Source: Motacilla alba alba
Lineage: Eukaryota > Chordata > Aves > Passeriformes > Motacillidae
Length of the DNA stretch: 64,000 nt
Assembly: GCF_015832195.1 (NCBI RefSeq)
Contig: NC_052034.1
Span: 4,241,501 to 4,305,500 of the forward strand
Reading direction: 5' to 3'
Shown: piece after piece, positions 21,011 to 31,900 of the stretch
How positions within the stretch are numbered: position 1 is the first letter of the stretch
How the letters are laid out: the number at the start of each line of letters is the position of its first letter
Program-made: the position numbers and the translations under genes
Notes under the pieces: model-generated
Databases searched by the model: none
Seen by the model: the letters and a program-made list of their open reading frames with translations, nothing else
Told to the model about the DNA's origin: nothing

Positions 21011-21599
21011 TGTTCTCTCCTTTATTCCTCCCTGTGGCAGCCTGACCTCACAGCCACCACCTTCCCTCTTGTTTCATTCCAGCTCAAACCAGGGCACTTT
21101 CATGTCATTCCTCCTTCCCAGCTGAGCTTAGATCCCGTTTTCTGAGCTGGGGCTTGTGAAGGTTGCACCTTGTGGGGGGAGAAGCTGGGTGGGCAGGGCT
21201 GGAGGGGTCTCGTGGCATGGGGCACAAGGGGAAGCTGTCCCCTCTGTGTGGCTGTGTCAGGGGAGGGGTCAGGGTCACCCTGTGCTGCCCCGGAGCTTCA
21301 TCCCAGGCTGCTTCCAGGGATGGAGCCGAGTGCCCAGAGCACCTTGGGGACAGTGGAAATGCTCTTGGCGTGGCAAGGGGTGAAGTGTCTCACCTTCCTG
21401 ACTGCAGCTCCTTAACGAGCTTGGAGAATTAGGTTAATTATCCCATTGCGAGCCCATCGCAGGGGTGCAAATCCTCACTTCCCTGTGGGACAAATCTTCA
21501 CAAAGGGCTGACCCCCGCTGTGGGGGAAGGTGTCTGTCGAGACCTCGGTGTGGGCAGCACTGGGGCTGCGGCAGAGCCCCCTCTGTGTCCTCATCCTAG
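21011..21599. other. ERAL1 to FAM222B intergenic DNA
   Basis: No coding exon, RNA gene or transposon is recognised. The sequence is of moderate GC content and leads into the minisatellite at 21600. Confidence 0.6.
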
Positions 21600-22135
21600 C
21601 CCACTGCATCTCCCTGTCCCCGCCATGCTCCTTCCTGTCCCCCCTGTGCCCCTGCCATGACCCCATGTCCTCCCTATGTCCCTGCCGTGTCCCTCCACAT
21701 GTGCCCTTCACATTCTCCCTGTGTCCCCCCATGCCCTTCCTTCATGCCCCCCATGTCCCCCAGTGTGTCCCCGCCGTGTCCCTCCCCCATGCCCCCAGTG
21801 TCCCGCCATGTCCCCCAGTGTGTCCCCGCCGTGTCCCTCCCTCATGTCCTCCGTGTCCTGCCCTGTCCCCCAGTGTGTCCCCGCCGTGTCCCTCCCCCAT
21901 GTCCCCAGTGTCCCCCCAATGTCCCTCAGTGTGTCCCCGCCGTGTCCCTCCCCCATGCCCCCAGTGTCCCCCCCAATGTCCCCCAGTGTGTCCTCGCCGT
22001 GTCCCTCCCCCGTGTCCCGCCGTGTCCCTCCCCCATGCCCCCAGTGTCCCGCCATGTCCCCCAGTGTCCCGCCATGTCCCCCAGTGTCCCGCCGTGTCCC
22101 TCCCCCTGCCCCCCGTGTCCCGCCGTGTCCCCATC
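21600..22135 (-). repeat. GTCCCCCAGTGTGTCCCCGCC minisatellite
   Basis: A C-rich tract of about 55-70 bp higher-order units is built from CCCCCATGCCCCCAGTGTCC, CGCCATGTCCCCCAGTGTG and CCCGCCGTGTCCCTCC blocks, ending just before the FAM222B CpG island. It is more regular from 21740 onward. The 13-mer TGCCCCCAGTGTC appears at 21790, 21956 and 22036. Its reverse complement occurs in the minisatellite on the other side of ERAL1. Long open frames here are artefacts of the repeat. Confidence 0.95.
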
Positions 22136-22163
22136 CCCGCTGTTCTCTGCACTACCCCCTGTT

Positions 22164-22179
22164 ACCGGCAGGGGGCGGC
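22164..22179 (+). promoter_or_regulatory. CTCF-like motif upstream of FAM222B
   Basis: ACCGGCAGGGGGCGGC shares the 13-mer CCGGCAGGGGGCG with the motif at 15466, in the same orientation, and fits the CTCF core with one or two mismatches. It lies about 30 bp after the minisatellite and about 200 bp before the presumed FAM222B first-exon donor. Confidence 0.45.
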
Positions 22180-22391
22180 GCGGCGCTGCCCCCCCCATTC
22201 CCCCCTTCCCCTCCCTCGCTCCCGTGGCCGCGGGGCCGCGCGTGCGCGGGGCGGGGCGGGCGGCGCGCGGGCCGCGCGTGCGCGGGGGCGGCTGCGCAGC
22301 CAGCACGGCCGGGGCGGGCGGCGGCGGCGGCGGCGGGGCCGGGCGGGCACAGCGGCGGCGGCGCCATGAGGCCCGGGCAGGGGCACCGAGA
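22180..22391 (+). promoter_or_regulatory. FAM222B: FAM222B CpG-island promoter and 5'UTR exon 1
   Basis: This is a very CpG-rich segment with two GCGCGTGCGCGG (NRF1-like) motifs near 22237 and 22275, GC boxes and GGC triplet runs. It ends at a strong donor, GAGA|GTAAGT, after 22391. No annotated-type protein begins here; an ATG at 22366 starts a short upstream frame. The island continues into the intron to about 22780. Assignment to FAM222B rests on position, strand and the lack of another downstream + strand gene. The transcription start is not defined. Confidence 0.65.
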
Positions 22392-22591
22392 GTAAGTGCG
22401 GCGCGCGGCGGGAGCGAGGGCGCGGCCCCACCGTCACCTCCTCCTCCTCACCATCATCATCATCCTCCTGGTCCCGCTCGCCGCGCGGCGGGACCGCCGC
22501 GGTTCATACCCCCCCCACACACCATTGTCCTTCCCGGGTGTCCCCTCCCCCCGCCCGCTGAGGCGGCCCCGGGGTGCCGACCCGCCCCCTG

Positions 22592-22751
22592 TCGCGATAG
22601 CCGCCGCCTGTCGCGACAGTCGCTCCCACCCCGCCTCGCCGGGGTCTCCCCCGCTCAGCGCGGAGCCCCCCGGGAGCCCCGGCGGCCTCGGTGCCCGTCC
22701 CCGGGTACCGCGCTCACGGCCCGGATCGCGATAGTGCGTCAGCCATCGCGA
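22592..22751 (+). promoter_or_regulatory. Paired TCGCGA modules
   Basis: TCGCGA occurs at 22592, 22611, 22726 and 22746. In each pair the first copy continues as TCGCGATAG and the second as TCGCGACAG, with start-to-start spacing of 19 and 20 bp. The copy at 22608-22619 sits in a perfect 12-bp palindrome, CTGTCGCGACAG. The hexamer resembles the core of the BANP motif TCTCGCGAGA, but the flanks differ. The modules lie in the CpG island just downstream of exon 1. Confidence 0.5.
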
Positions 22752-22852
22752 CAGAAGTGCCGTCAGGGGGAAGGGGGGACTGCGGTCGCAGTGCGAGCAC
22801 ATCCTTTGTGTGATTCTTGCCCAAGAAAAGTGTCTTTTTGCGAGAGGCTCGC

Positions 22853-22910
22853 AGGATGGTTTGGGCTGGAAGGGACCTCAAAGCCCATCTTTGCCACGGG
22901 CAGGGAGCGG
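22853..22910 (-). mobile_element. CR1 LINE fragment
   Basis: AGGATGGTTTGGGCTGGAAG and the following GGACCTCAAAGCCCATCT and GCCACGGGCAGGG segments match the well-known reverse-complement 3' region of avian CR1 elements. It is a short 5'-truncated fragment at the edge of the FAM222B CpG island, and a good sign that the genome is avian. Confidence 0.85.
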
Positions 22911-25900
22911 GTATCGCCAATAAATCATCCGTCGTTTTTATTCCCCACCAACCAATTTTCAAGTGTCTGAAGAAGAAGAAGAAGAAAACTGCAGAGCTGG
23001 ACTCCAGTTCTCAGTGCACTCGTGCAGCAAAGTACTGAGGTGGTTTTGGTTCTGCAGCGTGTGAACCACCCCGACCAACACCTTCGAGGGCTCACAGACA
23101 TCTCTCACCCTCCCCTGGTAGCACTAGGTACAAGTTTAGGATAAATCACAGATGCAGGTTGATTAGTTCAACCAGAATTTGTTCTGCTCACTTCTTCCTA
23201 CAGTCCTTTATTTTCCCCATGTCACATTCTCAAGAAAATACAAGTCTTTCTGGAAAACTTTTCTGCAGCAATACTTTTTTTCCTCCTTATTGCACAAACC
23301 CGGTTCTTTGTTGCTCCGGTCGCTGCAGGAGAGGAGGGAGCTGGGAGCTCTCAGGAGATAAGGTTGGGTTCCTAAGTGATGTCATTTGTGCTGGAGCAAC
23401 GGTGGTGACTTTGTGATGGAATAAATCCTCCTGGACGTGCTGGGGCTTTGTGATTTGTGTGTGTGTGCACTGTGGAAACTTGGTCTGATTCAGCAGCCGG
23501 CTGAGAAAATTCTGTGCTGCACAAGCAGTGAGGGAATAGAGTGATGAGAGTTGCATTTTCCTTTCAGCCTATTTGTTTCTGATCAGGGCTTTTTAAGAAT
23601 TTGAACTTGTTGGAGTCTGTTCATTTCAGTGGGTGCACAAAGCAGCGGGGAAAGATGCTGTTCAAGGGTCTTACAGGTACTGGAGGTGGAGAGAGCAGAG
23701 TTTTGCAGCCAGCAGCAGAGTGAAGATTCAGGGAAAGCTTTTAGGTGGGTCTGGTGTCCTGTGAAGCCAGTCCAGAGGGTCTGGAAACTTGGAGAGGAAA
23801 AGCAGTGATAACAGAAGGCAGACTTAAAGCAAATGCATTCACTATTAATTTTCAGCAGAGGAATGTTTGGATCAAGAGCGAGTAAGAGTCAGAGGGTAAG
23901 GTTTGCAATTAACACAGAATCTAAGCTTTCATGGAGAAATGCTTCCATAAAAGAAAGGCTGTTTGTTTTCCAAATGATATTTACCCTGGGTAGAATTTCT
24001 GAGGTGGAGAAATGAGAATTGCCCCTTGTCTGGGGGAGCACAGGTCGAGCAGGAGCTGGAAGAGGAGTTGATGAATTGGCTGTAATTCGCAGGCATCGCT
24101 TCAAATATTTTCAATATTTCTCAACTATTTTAAGAAGCTGTATTGAATTCCAGCCCAACCAGCCTGATAGTCTGGAGAGAGGAAGGATGAGTATTGCTGG
24201 AGCAAGAATTAAGCAAAAATAGATAAATCTGACATAATGGATGACAAGGGAAAGCTGATTGCTGAAAGATGCTGGCATGCTCTGGTTTTGCATGCTTGGC
24301 ATATATTCTGTTGTGTTACATGGCTTTTGAAGTGTAAAAAAAAAAAGAAAGAAATCTCATTTTGTGCTGAGATAAAAGAAAAAGCAGGTGCTTAAATTCT
24401 GTTAAGGATCAGCTTTGATACTGACATGAAGTAGTGACCTTGCTTGCATTCACCCCCCGTCATTTTGTGAACTTCTCAATTGAATAAATAATTCACTTAG
24501 CACCAAATAAATGCCATTTAATAAGATGGTATTTTTGATCCCCCTTTCACTTCACATTGCAAACAGTTTCACACTTTTTCAGCTTGAGCACAGCCTGGGG
24601 TGCTATTTCTGTTAATAACATTAAAAATATGTTGGAGAATGTCCACATAGTATTGTTTTTTCTCCAAATGTGAAATTAAGGAGCCGTTGTGTTCTCTGCA
24701 GCTTGGATATTTGCCTTCATTTAAGCCTTATTTGTATTTGTTTCAAGTTGTCCTCTGACAGATAAGCTTTTGTGTCTGTGCTTGCTTCTGGGAACTGTTG
24801 CCAGATCAAGAGAAGTAAGGATTTTTGTCAAGGACTGAAGTATCTATCTGTATTTCCCAGAAGCTCAGACAATGTTCAGGAGCCTCAGCTTGTGTCCTCT
24901 GCTGCACTTGCTGAAATGCCTGGATGTGGGATAGAGACTTTTATCAGTGCTTCCAGTGCAATATTTTACTTTTTCACATTGGTTTGTCCATTCATTTTTT
25001 ACTCTTCTTCATTTTTGACCGTGACGTGTTACTGGCCAGCACACGGAGGTGGGGAGAGGAGGAAATAGAAAGTTTTGCCCTGGCTGGCCTCACCCTAAAA
25101 GGCTCCATCACCAAAACATTTTATAGCCTGTATATTCCTGGCTCATCTTCGGTGAGGCAACAGTGAGATGAGAGTCACAGATTTATGAAGTGACTGGCAG
25201 CATTCTGGGATTTATGGGGTTGCTAAATACACCACCCAGAACGTAGCCACAGCCTGATTTGTTTGAGTTCTTTAACAGGTGATCAGCACTTTTAAATAAT
25301 TGCTTTAAGAACATGCAGTTCACTGAAATGCTACACCCAGCAGGTGAGTAACAGGTCACTCTGTTGTGTAGTAGTGTACTCACTCTTCAGAGGCTGGTTT
25401 TGGGGTAAGATGCCCCTGAGGAGGAGTAAAGGTTTCACAATTTTCTGCATCTGTAATGAGTCTATCACCCCACCCTTTCCAATTGTCAGCGTTTGAGATG
25501 TTTAAACAATTTAAAACGTTCTCAAACTAGGAAGTGAAGTGAGTAATTGAATCTTTTATTCCTTGTGTGGTATGCCACATTCCCATTTTCCCATTGTATT
25601 TTGTGACTCGTGTTGAAATCTTTACCACACAGATCTTGGAGCAATTTTTTTATTTTAATTGCAGATCGTTACTTTGACTGTGAATGCTAAAATGAGTTTG
25701 TCACATTATTAATCTTTCTACTTTCAAAAAATAAAATGCTTTCCAAATACTGCTTGAGGAACAGAGCTCCTGAACAGGCATTCTGCTGGCTGACATCCAG
25801 AAAAGTTGTTCTGAACTTTACCCAAAGATATTTTTCCAAGGGGTTGTAATCTTTCAAAAGCTGATTTTACTTCCATAGCTTGGCCTACACCAGGAGCTGA

Positions 25901-28900
25901 CAGAGACCTCTGTGTTCATCTACTGCTGGTTCCTGTGTTTTTAGTAATTTGATTTAAATGAACACTTAAAAAGCCAGCAGCTGTAGCTTGTGGCTGATCC
26001 AACCTCACAGATCCTGTAGGTCCCTTTTCCTTATTTCAGCACATTCTGTCTGGGTGTCTCTCCACACCTCCCCACTCATTTTGTATTTGTTCTGCGTTTG
26101 CTATAATTATTCCCCCAATGTGCTTCAGAATTATTCTTCATTTATGTATTCCCATTGCTTAACTTGTTTTTGCTGTGTGTGAAGATTAGTCCAAGTTTCC
26201 AGGGTTTGTGAGGAAAATGGTGATATTTCATTCTTGGAATAATTTCTCAGGAATGCAGTTTGGCTGCAGTGTGGATTTGATGGGGGATAATGGGGGTGTA
26301 ACACTCGGGGATGAAAACTGGGAAAGATTTCTCATGTGAGTTCCCAAGTCCCGTGCAGGGATTCTGGAGTGCCTGGAATGTGTGGAGCACTGGGTTGTTG
26401 ATTTATTTAGAGATAACCGAACTGTTCCAGGCTTTTAAGTGGATGCATTGATGGGTGTACTAGGGGGAAATGTTTTAGAAAACAGGTTCTCTGTAAAAGC
26501 AGAGACAAACCTTTAAGTACAATTCTGCTGAACTGGGTGGCAGATCCTGCCTGCAGCAGGTGTGGGTCCTGTAGGATCTCTGGTGGGCAACGAGTGCTAA
26601 CATTTAATTTCTTACCGTGTCTGTAGTAAAGGTGATGTAGAAAAGGTGAACCATGAAAGTGCAGCTGTTTTTAGTTTTAAAGGGAAAAAAAAGCAGTCAG
26701 AAAATGATCTACTAAGTGATACATTGCTGACGTCTGTAGTGCAGCCAACCCAATTAAGGTGCCATATATTGTTTCCAGCAGGATTCTGATTGTTTCTAAT
26801 TTGGGAACCACACAAGAGCAATGGAAATAGGTGAAACGCTGTGCTCTGCTCTTCAGAGTGATCTAGCATCCAGTTTCTCTGTAATTTCCCTCCTCATACT
26901 GGGACAATCTCCCTGGCCAGCCTGAGGTGGGAGCCAGACATGCAAAAAAAAACCCCCAAAAAACCAAAAACCTCTTGCATGTTTTTGTTGGTAAAATATC
27001 CCATAAGTCATTGTTGAGCGCTGTGGATTATTTTCTCATTTCCTGGCCCCAGCATATCCTTTGCTGTATCCTGCTGTCCCTCTCCTTGCCTTCACGTTGT
27101 TAAACTTGGAGTGTGCATGTTGGAGGATGTGTGTCTCACAGTCCTGCCCTTTCCTGTGCCTGTCCCTTGCCACTCATTTTGTTCCTCTCTGTAGAGAGTT
27201 GCTGCTTGAATACACTTGGAAAAATACTGTAAGGTGACTGTCCTGAACCAATACCACAAATATCTATGTATATATGTATAGATCTAGTTTAAATTCTGTT
27301 GGAAGGAAATCTTTGTATGAACCTTTTTCAAAAAATTATGCAGATGCTCCCACTCTCCGAGTAAACTTCCTCCTCTGCTTATCTTATTTTAAACCTGGAA
27401 TGAAAAACAGCTTGTCTTCTTAACATCTGGAAAGGGGAGCCCTTCATGCCTGCTTTATATTCTTTTATCCAGCATTGTTCTTTTTTCATCCTTCTGTTCT
27501 GGCACTGGTTTTCTTCATTTGCTGTCTTCTAAGCTGGAGGAATGTCATGTGCTTTGGCTTTGTTGTGGACAGGGAAAATTAGGGATTTGCTTGCCCTTCA
27601 CTTCCAGCTCATCAGTGTGTTCTGATTCTGGGCTGGTTTTTGTTTTCTTCAGCTACAGCAAAGCCCTCAGCTTTTGCCTGGAATGGTAGGTGTGTTCCTG
27701 GAGCTGGTAATTCGTGCATCCCTTGACTTTAAATTGTTCACAGCTCTGCTGAGCGTTTGTGAATGAGCGTGGAGGAAAATCAATATATGAAAAAGCCAGA
27801 GTAGGGGAGGGAAAACAGCTCTTCCAGCACCTTTTCCTGGTCACACCATTGCCTGATTTAGTTTTTGTGTCTGTGAACTCTTTAGTGTTTAAATTTAGAA
27901 ATGGATTGTTTTGGAACAAGTCGCTTTTAAGATCGTTTCCAGGAGATTTGTGTGTAATTTAATCCCATTCAGGTTTGCTGCTCTCTGATCTGCTTGTTCT
28001 GCAAGACTTCAGGTTCTCCATTTCCCTGTGCCTCTCCCACTATGTTCTACAAATCTGTTGGGGTTTTTTTCCAGTCAAAACTGCAGCAGCATTTATGAAT
28101 CCTTTTATACCTTTTCTATTCCCTGTTTCTATTCATTGACAAAGTAGTATTTCCTACAATAACCTGGAGGTTTAAAAAATGTAACTTCAGTGTCTCTGAA
28201 GGATCTCATTAGTGATTATTATTCAAATACTCTAGAAATTGAATGTGTGTACTTTAAAACTTAGTCTGAATAATATATTTAGTACTTCTGCTGTATATTC
28301 TCTTATGTTTACTATTAATTTCCAACACTGCTTAGTTTAGTATTTCAGGGCATCTTTTTACTTAGGGCTTATCAATGAGTGAAGTTGCTGATGAAGAACA
28401 AAAGAAAAAATTCTTCTCAGAATGTGACAGTCCAACATAACATCTCAACCACTTGAATTTGAGACTGGAAAGAATTAAGATTTTTCCATACTTCCATCTA
28501 GTGTGCATGAGGGAAATTGCATCCATGGCTAAAATCCCAGCCATTCTGCTAGCAGTTCCACTTGGGCAAGGATCATCATCAGGTCTTTGTTAAGCAGTTA
28601 CTGCTGATGAACTGACAGGTTTGAGATTAGAGTGTTTATGTGGTGGTACCTTTGTGATGTCCATAAAATGGTGATGTGTGAAGTTTGAGAAAAATCACCT
28701 TTCACCGTGTGGTGTTCGTGCTCTCCTTCCCTGTGTTCTGCTCTATTTACTTGTCACTCCGTGCTAGGATTTCAGCTGCTTGATTTATGAATTATTGCTA
28801 TTGAAATAAAATTAAAGTGGCTGTTCAGTTATTTAAGAGCCAATTAAATCTGATTTTATTCTGATGTAACATTTCCAATGAAAGGGCATAAAATGCAGTC

Positions 28901-31900
28901 TGTGGGGGAAAGTTAGATCTAAAAATGGTTAGTGTTTATTTTTTATAATCTGTCCTTTCAACAGCTTGACTTGGCAAATAAAATCCTTTGCAATCTCACA
29001 GCAGTGACTGCAGATGTTAGAAGTTGCTGTGTATTAGAAAATAAAACAGGTTTGGTGCTTTCAGTGATCCTGTATAAACCTTTAGCTGTGGCTGCTGGTT
29101 GGAGAATGTATCCAGCCAGGGGAGAGGAATTTGCAAAGCTTTTGGAGAATATAATTTATTTACCAGCCTTTGGTGACTTTGAAAGGTAGAAACAAAGGGT
29201 CTTTTGGGACAAACCTTTCTCAAATCATGGGCTGGGCTGTCCTGAGGGATCAATGTTAGAATTAGTTGAGTTTCCAGTATCAGATTGTGCTAATTACTGC
29301 GAGGTCCCTGCTCACAGGGGACACTCAGGACGAGATGCTTTGAGAAGTGCAGCCCAAGAACCTCATTCATGCACGGACAGAGATGGGTCACAAGTGTTGT
29401 ATTGGGGAGCCAAATTCACTCTTCAAAATCTGCTGTGCATGGACATACTAAAAAATTCAAGTCACCAGAAAATATCCTGCCAAGACTTGTAGTCCTGAAT
29501 TTAAACAGCAATAAATACAGCAAGTGGAGAATGAGCAGGTACTTTTCATTACGTGTGGCAATTAAAATGTGTCTCTTGGTAGTGGTGTTTCATACCAGGA
29601 GAAATGACAGTGCAAATCCCAGTTTTATTCTGACAATTTCACACTGTATGTGGTATCTTCTGTGGGCATGGAGGGTGCTGGCGGAGCCTGTTTCAATATG
29701 AAGAGCCTGGTTTGCCTTTTTTTTTTTTTTTATTAAAAATAAATCATATTGATGTGGATGTAATTTTATTTGTGACTAGACAAGCCTGCACTAGCCAGCT
29801 CTCAGGTTTGTGGCGTCTGTCTCCAGCAAGATCATAGATACAGAGAAAATGATTTATTTTAGTATCCAGTGCTTAGATAAAACTCTGGTTTTGTGCAGAT
29901 GGCACTGAAAGGATAACACGTAGCTCGGACAAATTTATATAAACCACCATCTATTTCTACTGGAATCCAAATCTTCTGTACATCAGTAATATTGAGGTTT
30001 ATATTTCTGTGACCTGGTTTTTTTTTGGTGTATATTAATTATTTGCTGAGTGTAGAGGTTGGTGGGGATGGTGTACTCTAGTCTGGCTGCTCTGTGCATC
30101 TGGAGGATTCTTCCTGGCGCTCTGCAGAGCTGTTGGGAATTGTCTGGTTGGTCTTGGAGAATGCTTTGGGGTTTTGGAATGGAAAGCATGTCGGAGTGTG
30201 AGGGTGCTCAGCTTTTTGGAGAGGGTTGGAGATGGCACAGGTGTTTGGGAGGGACCTGCTCCTCCCTCAAAGGCTTTTATAAAACACTTTAGTAGAGCAC
30301 AATCAAATTCTGATAGCGGCACTAATTCTAAATAAGTGTTTGCTAAACAACGTTAATGGATTTAAAATGTTTTTAGGAATAGTTATTAGTCCTTCAGTCT
30401 CGTATGGTGAAGGGAGTTTTGTCTCGATGGGGGGCTGCCATTTTAATGCTTCCTGGCAGGAGGCCTATTTTGATCATGCAAATTAGGTTGGAAAAAGTAG
30501 GCTAAGCCATTAAAAAGTAGGAGAGATCACGAAATTTTAAATTTTTAAGGTGACTATTTTTCTAATTATTAACATTTTTGTTATCATCGTTCACATATGT
30601 CACTTCATTTCCCTTAATTCTTGTCCTCATCCCTTAACTCTGACAGCCTCAGTGCTGGTTGCTCTTGCATCCACCACTCCAAATGGAAGCCTCAATCCAC
30701 TGGCTATTTTATTCCCAGCAAGGTGCTTGGAAATATTGCCACGTGGTGTGTTTTGTTGTATAATTAGAAATGCAGATACAGTCTTTTTACTTGCACCATG
30801 GTTAATTTTTTCCTATTCCGTTAACATTAATAGGGACTGAAGGTTAAGCTTACGTCAACTCTGGATATTTGCAGGGTTCTTGTTGGCAGGGGAATTCATT
30901 CTGGGAAGTGGGAAAGGGGCACATGGGTGAGATTTGGAGGCAGTGTCCAGAGAAGGCTGGATCTCAGGTGGGAAGACACCAAGGTTTTCACCAGGATCTC
31001 ATCAGCGTTTCATCTTCCCCACCAGTTTCTGGACAGGAGGACGGAGTGACACAGCACTGATGGAACCCAGGGTCCCTCTGGGGGCGTGGGGAAGAGTCCC
31101 CTGTTCCCTCCAGGAGCCACATGGATCCTGCAGGAGCTCTGCTGCCCATCCCTCACATCCTGCTCCTCTGGGCAACGAGTGCGTCAGCAAAAGAACTGCC
31201 TTGGTGCCCATAGGCTTGCAAGCTTCATTTAATCCTATTAATTTTTAATAGAAAATTAATATTAAGCCAGAATACTTCGAACATGGCTTTGCCTGTGCTC
31301 AGAAAGACCCTCAGCTCATGTTTGCTTTGGAGTGTTGGATCCTGCAGGAACGAGACCCTCCTGGAACAATTTGGGGCTAGGAGCAGAGGGACGCTGTCAC
31401 CTTCAGCAATTACGGTAGCAGTGCCATGTTCCACCTCAGTGATCACAAATGTTGGTTGGATTTCAAATCTCTCTCCCTAGAAGGGGTGTTGGGTGTGCCA
31501 TGCATGGATAATCTGAGAGGAACTGGGCATCTCCAGCTAAAAATGTGCAACAAATGTATTTGTGTCAATTAGCGCTGCGCTGACCCGACTGGAGCCTGGT
31601 GGAAAATGCCAACAGTTGGATATCAATTTTACAAGGACTTCAGTAAATGCTAATCTGTGCAATTTAGGGGTGATGTTGTGAAAAAAAAAAAAAAAAAAAG
31701 CATATTTTTAATTGCCCTTTTCAGCTTTGCTACAGTTGATGTTCTGCAGCCTCCAGAACAGTAAACTCGAAACAGGAAGGTCGGCTCTTGGAGCTGATGG
31801 TATCTTTGTCCTTAAGAGAGATTCTGGGAAAGTAAGCTGCATTCCTTAGCTCTTGCAACCCTTTTTAATTGTTTTTTCTCACAACCTTAGCCTGATCTTA

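Noticed and set aside
21657..22970. 437-codon + strand open frame over the right minisatellite and CpG island
   Set aside because: It is made of Pro/Cys/Ser/Val repeats from the minisatellite and then GC-rich island sequence, in a poor context and without homology; not a gene.
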